A DNA stretch of 49,184 bases. It comes from Welwitschia mirabilis. Lineage: Eukaryota; Gnetophyta; Gnetopsida; Welwitschiales. The stretch lies in assembly GCA_051453625.1 (NCBI GenBank), contig JBOZIK010000001.1, positions 63,188,898-63,238,081 of the forward strand, in the 5' to 3' direction. The position numbers and the translations under genes are program-made. The notes beneath the pieces are model-generated. The model made no database searches. It saw only the letters and a list, made by a program, of their open reading frames with translations, and had not been told where the DNA came from. Positions 12,092 through 23,560 of the stretch are shown in pieces (the first letter of the stretch is position 1; the number at the start of each line of letters is the position of its first letter).

Positions 12092-12299
12092 CATTTGCAT
12101 TTACTTCATTTTCATTTACCCACTTCATTTCTAATCATTTCACCATTCCATACCATATGAATTCACCCTTTTATTTTTATGAGAAAGAATACCTAAAGGT
12201 GCATCTATGTTTGTTTTGATAATCTCTCTTTCTTAATGAGTCATGCTAGGACCATATTAATTTAAACTATCATTAAGATCAAATGATCCTTAGTCTCTA

Positions 12300-12362
12300 A
12301 TTTAGCTTAATTTATATTTAATTTAAGCCTAATTTAGCTTGATTTATATTTAATTTAAGCCT
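12300..12362. repeat. Tandem duplication, period ~34 bp
   Basis: The phrase TAGCTTAATTTATATTTAAT, then TTAAGCCT, occurs twice in a row with one base change. Confidence 0.7.
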
Positions 12363-14439
12363 TTCTGTCATTTTATCACCTTACCTCTTATGTTTCTATA
12401 ACCCTTGCATCATTTCCTATTTAATGTTCTAAACCTAAGAGCATCTATCTTAGAAAACCAGTGTTGTCGTGATTCCTCACTGATGCTACCATAACTTTCT
12501 ATTTATTTATTCTACACTTCTTGATGTAGATTTTATTTTAAGCTCATAATCATTTTATTTCATTAGTGATCATGATATTTCACAAAACCAGATTGTAACA
12601 TGGTCTTTATCCATTTTTCATATCATTTTGATACTGCGTTTATCATTCTTCTTTTTTTTGTTTTTCTTCAATTTTGAGTTTCTTTCTCTTCATTCTTTTC
12701 TTTTTTCATCTCTTTATTAATTTCATCTATAACAATCATTTGTAAAACCTCATCATTTAGCCATTTCTCACAAAATCCCTTTTCAGTTTCACCTTCTTTT
12801 CATGAATGTTTAAGTATAGGTGGCATTGTTCTCATTTTTTATTTCTTAAATATAATTTGTTATTAGTAATTTTCCTTTCTAGTTCATTTTATACCACATT
12901 ATCACATGCATAATTCATTGCTCATTGTGTTCATTTTTAATTTTCTTAATCTTATAATCCTTAAGAACAAAGTTCATCTTTGGTTAGTGGGAGTGACATT
13001 GCTACTTCCAGTACTTTCTTCTAATGCTCTATATTTTACTTAAAGTATAACTTTAGGGTATACAAAAATACTTAATCTTTTTACAGTTAATTAAGTTTAT
13101 TTGCATTTTTTTCCATGTTATCTAATTTTTTAATACACTTTCTTAATAAGGAACTAGTAAAGGATTGACTAGAGGATATGATGAAACTTAAAAATTGACA
13201 TTTATATCAAGAAATTAGGCCTTGTTAGAAAGCCTAATTAATCATCATGCTAGTTTTATACATTATAATAATTAATAACATTTTACTACTAATTTGCCTT
13301 AATAATATTATTTTTTAGGATAAATATGACAACATGAGCATTGTGCTAGGCGATGGAGGTGTGCTGATTAAAATTGGTGGTGACACTGGTTCTAGGCACA
13401 ATAGCACTAGTTATTTAAAGAAAAATACTATCATTATTATGTTCTTGAGTTCTTTTAATGTAATCAATCCATTCTAACTATTTCCACAAATAGAAGATGA
13501 ATAAAGAATATTTTCTAAGAAGAATCCCTTAATTTAATTCCATGACTAAAGAATTATTTTATGTACTATGGGAATTCTTTAGAATAATTACATTAGTCTT
13601 TTAAAACTCTAATTATAAACCCTAATTGTAATTTATAAATGCCCTACTTCTCCTTACTTAGAGAACAACACTTGATAGCAAATCATTATTAAAAAGACTA
13701 GAGATTTAGTCATGAGTTTCTTCTAAACCTTTCATAAGGATGGGTTAGATACTAAGCTCATATGATGCTTCTTAGTTTAGCATTAGTACATTTTTAGATT
13801 ATATGCTTTGCTTCTTAGATAACAAAGTGTTACATTTTCTTGGTGCATTACTTTGAATGTCATACGTATTATACTTAGGATTGGTTTAAGCATGTTTTTA
13901 CTTTAAGATCTATGTTGGTGATTATATTCTTTTATTTTAGCTTACATAACTTGAATATTTATTTGATGAATCTTAAGAGACATCTATTTTCTATGATTTT
14001 TTATTCTTTCTATGAGGTTTAGGTGACTTGGTGATATCACCTTCATGCCTATGATGGATGATATTATATCATTATGCTTGAGCTTAAACTACATGAATAC
14101 TTATGATCATAGTAAATTATATCATTGTGAATGATTTAGAAGTAAAACTACATGTACTTATTCTTTTCCTTAAGTTTCTTATGTTAGTTTGAATGCTATA
14201 CCCATTATTAGATCTTTAATATTATTTCACTCTTTACTAATCTTTACTATTGTGCATGCTTTATAAATAACTTTTGTTATCTATCTCTATGAAATAACTA
14301 TGCTGCGACTATACTATAAACAGAATTCCTAGTATTTTTTGTGAAAATTGTATTTGGCCATGCAGATTTATGTACTTAGAACAATCTTGTAATTTATCAT
14401 ATATTAATAATATACATAATAATAACCATATTTTACTAT

Positions 14440-15162
14440 GATCACTACTTAGCAACTACATTATTACAACTTTTCTTATTATTAATTTCTAGGTTGAAAT
14501 TTTGTAAGAGTAGAATCCATCTAATCAATCTAGGCTTGGAATCATTCTTTAAAAAAAGATATATAAGGGTTGAATAATCTGTGTAAAATATAATCTTATA
14601 ACAAAGAGAACCTTTTCTTTNNNNNNNNNNNNNNNNNNNNNNNNNNNNNNNNNNNNNNNNNNNNNNNNNNNNNNNNNNNNNNNNNNNNNNNNNNNNNNNN
14701 NNNNNNNNNNNNNNNNNNNNTAAAATATAATCTTATAACAAAGAGAACCTTTTCTTTGATATCTTAATTGAGTTTATTATCATTTAAGGTTTTGATAGTA
14801 TAATGGATAACTATTGGTTTTCTCCTAATCATTTAACCTAAAAATTCCCTAATAGCATAATCATTGGTATTACACATGATTTTAAAAGGTAGTTTCTAAT
14901 TAGACAGTTTAATAATAAATTTTATATTATGTTTTTATTTAATCTTATTAAAGGATTATTAGCATTCATGTGTCCACTCAAAAGAAGCATCTTTACTAAG
15001 AATATCACAAAGAGATTTTGATATTTTGTTAAAATTTTAGATGGAACTCCTATATAATCTTATATATCTAAGAAAAGATCGAATGTCTTTTAATTTATGT
15101 AGAGCATACATCTTAACATAAAAAGCTTAATATAATAAAGTAATAGTCAAATGATATCCCAT
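14440..15162 (-). pseudogene. Element B: end of RT and RNase H, broken
   Basis: On the minus strand, reading from 15162 down, the frames give SFDYYFIILS, then after a deletion of roughly 55 residues KDIRSFLRYIRLYRSSI, NFNKISKSLCDILSKDASFEW, and in RNase H IMCNTNDYAI, then KPRLIRWILLLQNFNLEINN and NNVVA. These match VRSFLGHAGFYRRFIKDFSKI, LLxKDxPFEW, DASDYAVG and AKPRLIRWILLLQEFDLEI of Athila/Tat elements. Several stops and frameshifts occur. The frame is lost after NNVVA near 14440, just where the linker to integrase would begin. A 100-N gap cuts RNase H. Confidence 0.85.
14584..14757. other. Assembly gap (100 N, 14621-14720) with identical flanks
   Basis: The 37 bases before the gap (14584-14620) are repeated exactly after it (14721-14757). 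The two contig ends overlap and the gap is most likely false. With the overlap merged, the RNase H frame of element B would be continuous in this area. Confidence 0.85.
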
Positions 15163-16195
15163 TGTTATAGCATGTATTTGTGAAATCTTTCACATTCTTA
15201 TTAAATCCTATCAATCACAAATATATATTGCTAAACAAAACATACTAATGTAGATAAGAGTAGACCTGAATGTCCTAATTTGTTAAAGGCATAATAAAAA
15301 GAAAGAGAATTTATTTCAAAAAAAAATATTTTTGTATTTTTTTAAGTAGAAGAAAATAAACAACAATATAAGAAGAATTCAAAAGAAACATACTATGCAA
15401 ATAAAATGCAAGACCAATTTAAATGCAATATTTATTTGATAACCAAATCAACCTATCATAGAGATTAGCCCTATATAACCTAGATTAATCAAGAAGTATT
15501 GCCCCTAAACCCTAATCAATCTAAGCTATTAAATATATCAAACAAAATATGAAAACATGTAATGTTAAGATACAAAATAAAATGCAACACAACTACTTTA
15601 ATAATTTCAACCTTAACAAAGGTTGCCTTCATGATTTAGATTATAAATGAGGCTATCATAGAATCATAAGCAAAATAAACTATAAGGTACATGCACATAA
15701 CAATTAATATAAATAATGGAAAATAAAGTTTTAATTAATAGTGAATCAATAACTATATTACAAAATAGTAGCACCTTAATTAAGGATACACATCCCATCA
15801 CCAAGGAAGACATATTTCTATAACAACAATGGATGGATCTCCTACCCTTTGATCTCCTGTCATGAGAATTTCTGATGCCAAAGAAGATAAAGCCAAAGTT
15901 GATGATGGAGGAGATATTTATTACAAACAAAAATTAAAAAATAAGAAATTCAAATAGACATAGTAAAATCCTAAAGGTACACAGAAGGAGTATGACAGAT
16001 GGAGAAATTTTGATGTAGTTTAGCAAATAATTATTTTTGAATGTCATCTTATTGATTGTCTAGATGATAGAGGAGATGATGCCAAATCATAAGGATCCAC
16101 ATTAGCTACCAGTTTGGTCAAGTAAGCATCCTAATTAGTATAGTTTCTTTTATTGTCTAGATGGTAAGATGGACAAAGGGCTCTTAAAGTTATTA

Positions 16196-17235
16196 TCGAT
16201 TGACAATATGTCAAAAACAGAATAACGAATTGATTTTGTCCAATTCTCAATGAATCTTTTTGTTTCCTTTGGAAACGAATTCTCTTTTATATACCNNNNN
16301 NNNNNNNNNNNNNNNNNNNNNNNNNNNNNNNNNNNNNNNNNNNNNNNNNNNNNNNNNNNNNNNNNNNNNNNNNNNNNNNNNNNNNNNNNNNNNNNNNNNN
16401 NNNNNNNNNNNNNNNNNNNNNNNNNNNNNNNNNNNNNNNNNNNNNNNNNNNNNNNNNNNNNNNNNNNNNNNNNNNNNNNNNNNNNNNNNNNNNNNNNNNN
16501 NNNNNNNNNNNNNNNNNNNNNNNNNNNNNNNNNNNNNNNNNNNNNNNNNNNNNNNNNNNNNNNNNNNNNNNNNNNNNNNNNNNNNNNNNNNNNNNNNNNN
16601 NNNNNNNNNNNNNNNNNNNNNNNNNNNNNNNNNNNNNNNNNNNNNNNNNNNNNNNNNNNNNNNNNNNNNNNNNNNNNNNNNNNNNNNNNNNNNNNNNNNN
16701 NNNNNNNNNNNNNNNNNNNNNNNNNNNNNNNNNNNNNNNNNNNNNNNNNNNNNNNNNNNNNNNNNNNNNNNNNNNNNNNNNNNNNNNNNNNNNNNNNNNN
16801 NNNNNNNNNNNNNNNNNNNNNNNNNNNNNNNNNNNNNNNNNNNNNNNNNNNNNNNNNNNNNNNNNNNNNNNNNNNNNNNNNNNNNNNNNNNNNNNNNNNN
16901 NNNNNNNNNNNNNNNNNNNNNNNNNNNNNNNNNNNNNNNNNNNNNNNNNNNNNNNNNNNNNNNNNNNNNNNNNNNNNNNNNNNNNNNNNNNNNNNNNNNN
17001 NNNNNNNNNNNNNNNNNNNNNNNNNNNNNNNNNNNNNNNNNNNNNNNNNNNNNNNNNNNNNNNNNNNNNNNNNNNNNNNNNNNNNNNNNNNNNNNNNNNN
17101 NNNNNNNNNNNNNNNNNNNNNNNNNNNNNNNNNNNNNNNNNNNNNNNNNNNNNNNCCAGATCACCAGATAAGGCCCCTAAATGACCGCTCAGTGGTGAAG
17201 GATGTACGAGTGCAAAGACAGCCAGGAGGTTTTAT
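16196..17235. mobile_element. Insertion of ~1 kb in the 3' LTR of A, mostly unsequenced
   Basis: The other LTR of element A runs straight from ...CTTAAAGTTATT to the TTATATTAGCC block, while here about 1,040 bp intervene, 860 of them N (16296-17155). The visible ends (16196-16295 and 17156-17235) look unlike the surroundings: they contain several CpGs (ATCGATTG, AACGAATTG, GACCGCTC, GTACGAG), and the right end is near 50% GC. No terminal repeat can be assigned. The short repeat TTAT on both sides may be a target duplication. Its nature is unknown. Confidence 0.55.
16296..17155. other. Assembly gap (860 N)
   Basis: A long run of N inside the insertion in the 3' LTR of element A. Open frames that seem to cross it are artefacts of N. 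Confidence 0.95.
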
Positions 17236-17447
17236 GCTAGATTAGCTTCTTTGATAATAGGATTTATATTTTAAATATAAAGTATTGAAATTTATCTAAA
17301 ATATTACTAAATGTACTAAAGATTGCATGTTTTTGTAATATTTACCTTAGCTCTCTATTATTATCGAAACTTAGTATAAACTTTCCTAATGTCTTGTAAA
17401 ACTACTCAAAATACCCTATCAAATACATATAATTTGGCATCACAACA

Positions 17448-17460
17448 TAGCCCCTTACTT
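17448..17460 (-). other. Polypurine tract of element A
   Basis: TAGCCCCTTACTT on the plus strand, i.e. AAGTAAGGGGCTA on the element strand, directly abuts the LTR start (TGTTGTGATG on the minus strand). Position and purine content fit plus-strand priming. Confidence 0.6.
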
Positions 17461-17940
17461 AGCCTTAGAAATCCTTAATAAATTTAGTCAAACAACCATT
17501 ATTACAAGCCTGACTAAAGATAAATCAACTAGAAAATTATAAAATAAACTTAGAAATATCATCTTGCAAGAAATAAATGTAAAAAACAAATAATTTAACA
17601 TTTCACCTATGGAAATTAAGTGGTCATATTATCATCCTAATCATTATCTAGATGATAAACTAGTATCTATGAAAAATTTTTCAGAAAGATAAACATTAAA
17701 ATAATTTAAAATTAATAAGCCCCCACTCAAATGTATAACATATCATAAAATAATAGTGTGTATAATAATAAATCATCATTATGAATTATTATAATGATAT
17801 ATAAAATATGTGCATAATATCTCAAAAATAAAAGTGAACATAATAATGATACTCAGAAAAATGATATCTCTATAAAAACATGAGTTTTAGTAAATTCACA
17901 GAGGAAAGATGCATAATATAATACAATAAAATCACTACTC
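17461..17940. other. 3' untranslated part of element A, no gene seen
   Basis: AT-rich, between the polypurine tract and the stop of the env-position ORF. Nothing else recognised. Confidence 0.5.
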
Positions 17941-19167
17941 TCACCATGTGAGAATGAACTCATGATGTGTAGTAGGCTTAGGTGTAGGTGAAGAAGAAAA
18001 AAAGTGATCAAGATCTATAGGGAAATGTTGATTAATGACTACTGTGATCAAGCATGTGGTATCATCTTCCTATGCTTGGAGTACTTCTGGGATGTCAACT
18101 ATAACTTCATGCTTAATACATAATACTCAATCATGCATCTCTGTCAGCTAGTCCTCAGTGTATTGTACTCTCCTCTCAATCATAGAGATCCTCTGTTGAA
18201 TCTTATTAAAGCCTTAGTTCATAGTCTTTTGAAGGTTGTATACTATATCTACTAAGAAAGCTTATATTTTCTTAAGAGTAATGCCAATCATAGGTCTCTG
18301 AACCAGAGGTATCTCTACCTCTCTTGAAATCTAGATATCCATGTCCTATAAATAGCAAGCTAATATGTAAAGATACATAAGCTACTACTCACCTATAGGC
18401 TTAAGTATACTAAAGCGTCTAAAGATAATTGATAGGAGCCATGCATATTTTAAAGTTTAAATGTGATAAGCCTCTACCATAACCCTAAGTCTCCTCCAAA
18501 TAAAAGTAGAAAGGTCCATCTTCTCTCCCTGTCTAAACATTACTAACATGTGTAAATGTGCCACTATCACATGACTACTATGGAAGGATCAGCTAATGTT
18601 GTAAATCAACCCTCTATGCAAAATTTAATAGGTAGGTAATAAATGTATGACCAAAACTCCTTACTTATCTTTTGTGACACTCACTAGTGTATCTAATACT
18701 GTGCCATAAGAACATTGATTCTTTGTATCTCCTCCTACATGAATATAAGTACTTCTAAGGTTACCTAAGTTATTAACTTTGGAAATGTGGCTTAGGAGTA
18801 TAAATATCTCATGGTCATAAATAGTAGCTATGATCATGCGAACTAGACAATCACAAGTGTTAAACATCTACTCAATATACATCATGTTATAGAACTCCCT
18901 CATCTCGGAGGTGTAGTATACTCCATGTGCATTTAAAATCCATCCAAGATATAGATTTATTAATCTCTAGTTAATCTCTGCTTAATCCTACTCATGAAAT
19001 CTCCAAAGTTCCTCTCTATGTGCATAGAGGTTATCTGAATGAAAATGGATAAAGCTTAGTAAGGTGGTAAATGCATGAGTTTTTCTTGCTCAATTACTTT
19101 TAGTACCAGTGGATTTGCCTCCTGCTCAGATGGCTTAGGCTCTACCTCTACCTAGCGAACTCATCAT
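17941..19167 (-). pseudogene. Env-position ORF of element A, 20 stops but no frameshift
   Basis: From an ATG pair at 19167/19164 to a TGA at 17941 one frame of 409 codons stays in register throughout. It holds 20 premature stops: 16 TAA/TAG, as from Gln codons, and 4 TGA. It begins MMSSLGRGRA and has LYAHREELWRFHE, GWILNAHGVYYTSEMREFYN, VRMIIATIYDHEIFILLSHI and IIFRRFSILKPIGE. It then carries a likely coiled coil (LVDIVYNLQKTMN, GFNKIQQRISMIERRVQYTE) and a Pro/Ser/Thr tail. The ...REFY... followed by a V-R-x-I block, and later a F-R-H-F-like block, resembles the poorly understood ORF found after integrase in Athila elements. No signal peptide or membrane segment is evident, so an envelope role is not supported by the sequence. 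Function unknown. Confidence 0.65.
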
Positions 19168-21400
19168 ATGTGTAATCTAAACAATTAAAAACATCATGTG
19201 GATCACGTAAAACAAGGTAGAAATGCCAAAAAGTATCTCATGTAAATATCTAAATGACCTCATAATTCTGTTTTTGTATAAAAATTATGAAAATATATCC
19301 TAACCTATCCAAAAGAATCAATATGTCTCATATTTTTTAATAATGCAAAGGAAAAAAATGAAATGTGAGAAAAATAAAAAAGTATAAAATAGTTGGACCC
19401 CATAGAAGGTCAAAAATGAAATTTCTCAAATCAAAAAAATAATTGATAGAAGTGTAGAGCTTGTCATACTGATCAATTTACCTATAAGAGTTACTATGTT
19501 TCAGCTAATGGTTTGAAATAAAACAAGGTTTAAAGATAAAAACCTAATTATACCTTGTAAAATGCAAGAAATTAGATATCTTGTAAAATACTCAATGAAA
19601 ATAAGATCCATAAGTACCAAATTAAAGAGCATAGAAAAATAAAATGATGTATATGAAAACTACACTCCAAAAGACTGAGAAATAGGAGAAAAAATAAAAA
19701 ATAATGAGGGAGAGAAAAACATACACCATTATCAAAAATTTGCTAAAATCTTATGGTTTAAGGTGTTAAACTAGTGGGTGTAATTTTTGAAGCATCGATG
19801 GATCAAAACATGATGATCAGCTCTCGAAAGAATAGACAAAAATGATTAGAATGAATAAAAATAGTGGAAAATAAGATCAGAGCATAGTTTTGTTGTACTA
19901 TCATCCACTTGAATCATTTAGATGACATCCTTAAGAGGGCTAATAAAAACTATCAGACTATTATCCACCTGGTCATCTAGGCGATAGGATGGATGATAGG
20001 ACTTTGAAATATCTTTAAAGAAATGAAATGTCAACTAAAAAAATTAGGCTTAAATATTAGCATGAAGATATCTAAAATTAATAAAAAGTCTGAAAGATGG
20101 AAAATGATGAAGAATCATGAAAAATAAGAACTAAGAATGAGGAAAACTCCAAATAGGAAAAAGATAAAATAATGAAAATGTACTAAACAGGATGAAGCAT
20201 GACACAAGAAACTCAATAAATGTGCCCAAACTAAAAAAATAATAGCAAAAATATGTTGAACTCTAAAAGACTTAAGGAACATCATGGAAATCATAAATAA
20301 TATCATCGAATCAAAATCATAAAAGAAAGTTAACTTTTATTGATAAAATAACACAAGTTAAAATAAAAATAACAATAAGGAAACTATTGAATAATAAGGT
20401 CCCAAAAAAACGTAATTAAAAAGTACAAAAATAACTTTAAAACAACAAACCAAACATCTAAGGAAAAACATAATAAAAATAGATAGCTAGGAATATGAAG
20501 AAGATAGCATACCTACCATAAATCCTAACCTCACAAACCCCCTTAGAAGAAATCATAAAGTTACCTAAGTAATGATGCATGATAATATGTATCAACTTCA
20601 TAAAGTTCCACTTAATAAGATAGTGATTATGATGGTATCAAAGTTCAAATACTCTAACCCATAAATGATAAGATCAAAAGATGCTATAAAATTAATTCAC
20701 CTACTCACACCCCAAAATACACCCTAATCCTCAAAAGGAAAATGATCATGTGGGAATACTAAGAGTCTAGGAAATAAGCAATGTCTTTAGTAACATCAAA
20801 AATATCATTGATCCCATAGCCTCAAATTTTATTACTTCTATAATGAGGGGAGTAAAACCATAGTCTAAGAAGTAAGGACCTGTAAAGCATAGCCAACCCC
20901 TCAGTGAAGTTCCCATAGCTACTAACACTACTAAAGATTCCTTTCAGGAAAATTTAGCTCATTATGGTTGGACATTATGGTGACCATGTATTTAGCATAG
21001 ATATAATAGATCATAGTCATTATAGTATTATTTTTTATTTTTTAAAATAAATAAATACCACATGATTGAATACTCTTAAAGACAAAGATGAATAAGTAAG
21101 ATAAAAGACCAAAAANNNNNNNNNNNNNACACACCTAGATAATCAAAGATCTCACCATTATGAAAAACATAAGAGCCAAGGCATCTTCCTTTTAAGTGAA
21201 GTTTATAGATATGTGAATTTCTTAAGATTTGATGAATCCAATCTTATTACTTTAAAATTTCCAAGTAATGAGGATTAGTCATAAAAACTCTATAAAAGAA
21301 ATACATAAGTCAAGTTAAAGATGATCAAGTGATATTATAACATTCTCTAAAGAAATTGGCTAAGAGAAAATTTAGATAATGGTAAGAAGGAAGATCTTCT
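19168..21400. other. Spacer of element A between integrase and the extra ORF
   Basis: About 2.2 kb, A-rich on the plus strand. The open frame at 20115-20306 (minus) is hydrophobic, AT-driven and probably chance. At 19905-20000 a motif with TCATCCACTTGAATCATTTA, then ATCCACCTGGTCATCTAGGC and GATAGGATGGATGATAGG, recalls sequence in the LTRs of the same element. A 13-N gap lies at 21116-21128. Confidence 0.5.
21116..21128. other. Assembly gap (13 N)
   Basis: A short run of N in the spacer of element A. Confidence 0.95.
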
Positions 21401-22570
21401 CATCGAGAGGAACCTCTAAGACAAGTACTTCTATCATGTTCAAGATTGCATTAGAAGGTTTTTCATATATTTTCAAACTTTATCCATTAACTTTCTGAAT
21501 CTCCCTAGTGTCTCAGTTAAATCTTAACTGAGCCATTAGAATGTACTTTCTCTGTAAAATAAGAACTTAAAAATTTTAAGATTAACTTGTTGTGTAAAAG
21601 ATGCATTCTAGTGTTGTATAAAAGAATAAGTTAACCAAGTTCAAGCTTTTTATGAATTAACTTTTTATCATATTAAGTTTAGCTTGAGCTTTATGAATAA
21701 TTTAATGATTATGACATGAATATGTTTTTCATCTAAATGATTAAGTTGGACTAATTTATTTTTAATTTTTTTATATAAGTCTACAAGGTTAAGTTAATGG
21801 ATAGAACGATAAGAGTTATAACAAATATTAACTAATAAATATAAACTTTTTCAAACACAAGTTCATAAAGTGAAAAACTAAAAGAATTATGCTAAGTAGT
21901 ATGGTAAGATTAAATAATATCATTAAGATTAAAAGTTTAATTTATTATTAATGAAGATAAGTTTTTAAAGCATTTTCTTTATTTCTCTATTTGCATTTTC
22001 ATATTGATCATTGGATAGCAGATGATAAGCATAAGCTACTCTATGTTTAATTCCAATGGATAAAATAAGTATCCTAAAAAGATGATTTATAAAATACATT
22101 CCTTGGTTACTAGTGATAATTTTAGAAAAATTAAAATGTTGAAAATATGAGTTCTAACAAAATTTTAAATAGCTTCGTAAAAGTAGAAGTAGCTTCAACC
22201 CATTTAGTAACATAATTAACAACCACTAAAATGTAATTCTTATCATTAGAAGATAGTTTAATACAATCTAAAAATTCAATTTCATAATAATTAAAAGATT
22301 CACATTCAAGAATAGGTTTAAGAGGTATGTCATGAAATAAATAATGCTACCATAATGTTGATAAGTATTAGAACTTCTAGTGAAAAAAACTAGGCTAATA
22401 AAAACATGAGTGAAGAATTTTCATTATTGTTTTCTATCTATTAAAGTAACCTCTACATACATCACTGTGACAAAGATGAAGGATGTCTAAGTCTTCCATT
22501 CAAGCATACATATTCTCATGACTTGACATTTGTACTTATAATAAAGATGTGTCTAAATCCATTCATAATT
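21400..22570 (-). pseudogene. Integrase of element A, broken
   Basis: On the minus strand the frames give LDILHLCHSDVCRGYF and KTIMKILHSCFY (zinc-binding part; family ILxxCHSSxxGGHF and KILQSGFYWP), then YILVVVNYVTKWVEATST, SNQGMYFINHLF, KHRVAYAYHLLSNDQYENAN and REIKKML. Near 21500-21600 LILLYNTRMHLLHNKLILKF and VHSNGSVKI match the C-terminal VLLYNSRL...FPGKLRSRW and HGAVEI blocks. The catalytic triad is altered: the first Asp reads Glu (IEFLD for IDFMG), the second Asp is Asn (SNQG), and the Glu remains. Stops and frameshifts are scattered. Confidence 0.85.
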
Positions 22571-22729
22571 ACCTATTCTTTGGAGAAAATATTTCTTTTA
22601 TTATGGCTCTAATGTTATGGTTTTTTCATGGTAATAAGATAATTAATTATGTCAACATACCAAAGATGAGAATGAGTAGAAAATATCACAAAACATTTTT
22701 CATCAAGAAAAAGAATTGTTAATTTAAAG

Positions 22730-22900
22730 ATCATCAAGAGAAGAAGAAATATGTAATAAATGATCTTCTATACTATTATGTTTTCTTACTTTATCAATGA
22801 TGGTAAGATTAAATTCTTGCATAAGGAGGATCCATATAATGAGTCTAGTACTAGAGTCTTTCTTGGTCATGAGAATCTAAGAGCTGCATGATCTTAGTTG
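22730..22900 (-). pseudogene. RNase H remnant of element A
   Basis: Starting with DHAALRF (22877-22892 for DHAAL) and after a one-base shift LMTKKDSSTRLIIWILLMQE, FNLTIIDKVRKHNSIEDHLL. This is the last third of Athila/Tat RNase H (TDHAALRFL-KKD-PRLIRWILLLQEF). Everything from the end of protease to this point, that is all of RT and most of RNase H, is absent. Confidence 0.8.
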
Positions 22901-22997
22901 TTTTTAAATGCTGTACTTTTCCCTAAACTACAAGTTTTATTTTTTCTTTATTTTATTTAAAATAATTAGTTCCTAAGTGTTTGTAGTTGATTTTATC

Positions 22998-23560
22998 TTA
23001 GTTGAAAGATTTCAAATTTTCTACTTCAAGTAAATCATCATATAAGGTAGGCTTATGAAGCATTAACCATCTCTCTTCAAGTGGATGATACTTTAAAAAT
23101 AATGTTGGTTTAATTTCTTCCTTTACATTCCACTCATCACCCATGTTGTTTTTTGTAGCATCAAAAACTCTAATGGTAAACTTCTTATTTTCTAAGTTAC
23201 ACTCCATCATTCTAGTCCATGTATCTATAATACAATCGGTGGTTACATAAAATGCTCTACTAAAAGTACGGAATAATATCCATTAGGATCAACTTCAATA
23301 ATAACCACATATCTTTGGCATAATGCTTCCTTATTTTAAATCACTAACTCTTTTATTACTCCTAAACATTTCTTCATTGAAGTGTTGCTCAATTCTAGGA
23401 TAATATGTGTAGGATCAATTCTACTTTTTAAATAGTCTTTAACAAATGTAAAGAGGCATGATATTAAGACTTACTTTAGTATTAATTAAGGCTTTTTAAT
23501 TCTCTTATTTTCTTTAAAATTGACACTAACCCTTGCTGCCCTAGGATCCTTAAATTTTAT
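22998..23560 (-). pseudogene. Protease region of element A, broken
   Basis: KALINTKVSLNIMPLY near 23450-23495 matches the KALCDLGASINLMPL active site; the catalytic Asp is Asn (codon on 23481-23483). Then come VVIIEVDPNGYYSVLL, TTDCIIDTWTRMMECNLENK and KFTIRVFDATKNNMGDEW, like the GRPF-ATxxxIDxxxGxM end of the domain. A frame of 70 codons from MMECN to 22998 is still open, but it is only the tail of the domain. Frameshifts separate the blocks. The linker between gag and protease at 23560-24121 is too decayed to read. Confidence 0.75.

Larger units (their letters stand above)
9897..14439. other. 4.5 kb without recognisable gene; decayed repeat DNA
   Basis: AT-rich sequence between element E and the RNase H of element B. 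Frames on both strands are short and none reads like a retroelement protein. A small open frame at 10922-11107 (plus) has a His/Tyr/Leu-rich, compositionally biased product and I do not call it a gene. Visible structure is limited to short tandem duplications (listed separately) and a run of 20 T at 10887-10906. The expected downstream parts of element B (integrase, 3' LTR) would lie here but I cannot recognise them. Confidence 0.6.
15163..17447 (-). repeat. 3' LTR of element A (left), with an inner insertion
   Basis: It aligns with 26597-27856 from TGTTATAGCATGTATTTG at the left end to ...TTTGGCATCACAACA at the right end. Without the inserted block at about 16196-17235 its length is near 1.25 kb, matching the other copy. 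An open frame at 15664-15930 (minus) has a diverged twin in the other LTR, but I regard it as LTR sequence and not as a gene. Confidence 0.85.

Noticed and set aside
15664-15930. 88-codon open frame (minus) in the left LTR of element A
   Set aside because: The other LTR has a diverged twin at 27232-27480 (both contain NSHD and SIH blocks), so it is LTR sequence. Neither has a recognisable domain.
16247-17245. Long open frames of about 300 codons crossing the N run
   Set aside because: They exist only because N cannot encode a stop; a few real codons stand at each end. The same holds for frames across 24122-24902 and 44147-44989.
20115-20306. 63-codon hydrophobic open frame (minus)
   Set aside because: Phe/Leu-rich because of A-rich DNA on the opposite strand; no homology pattern, no neighbouring signals.
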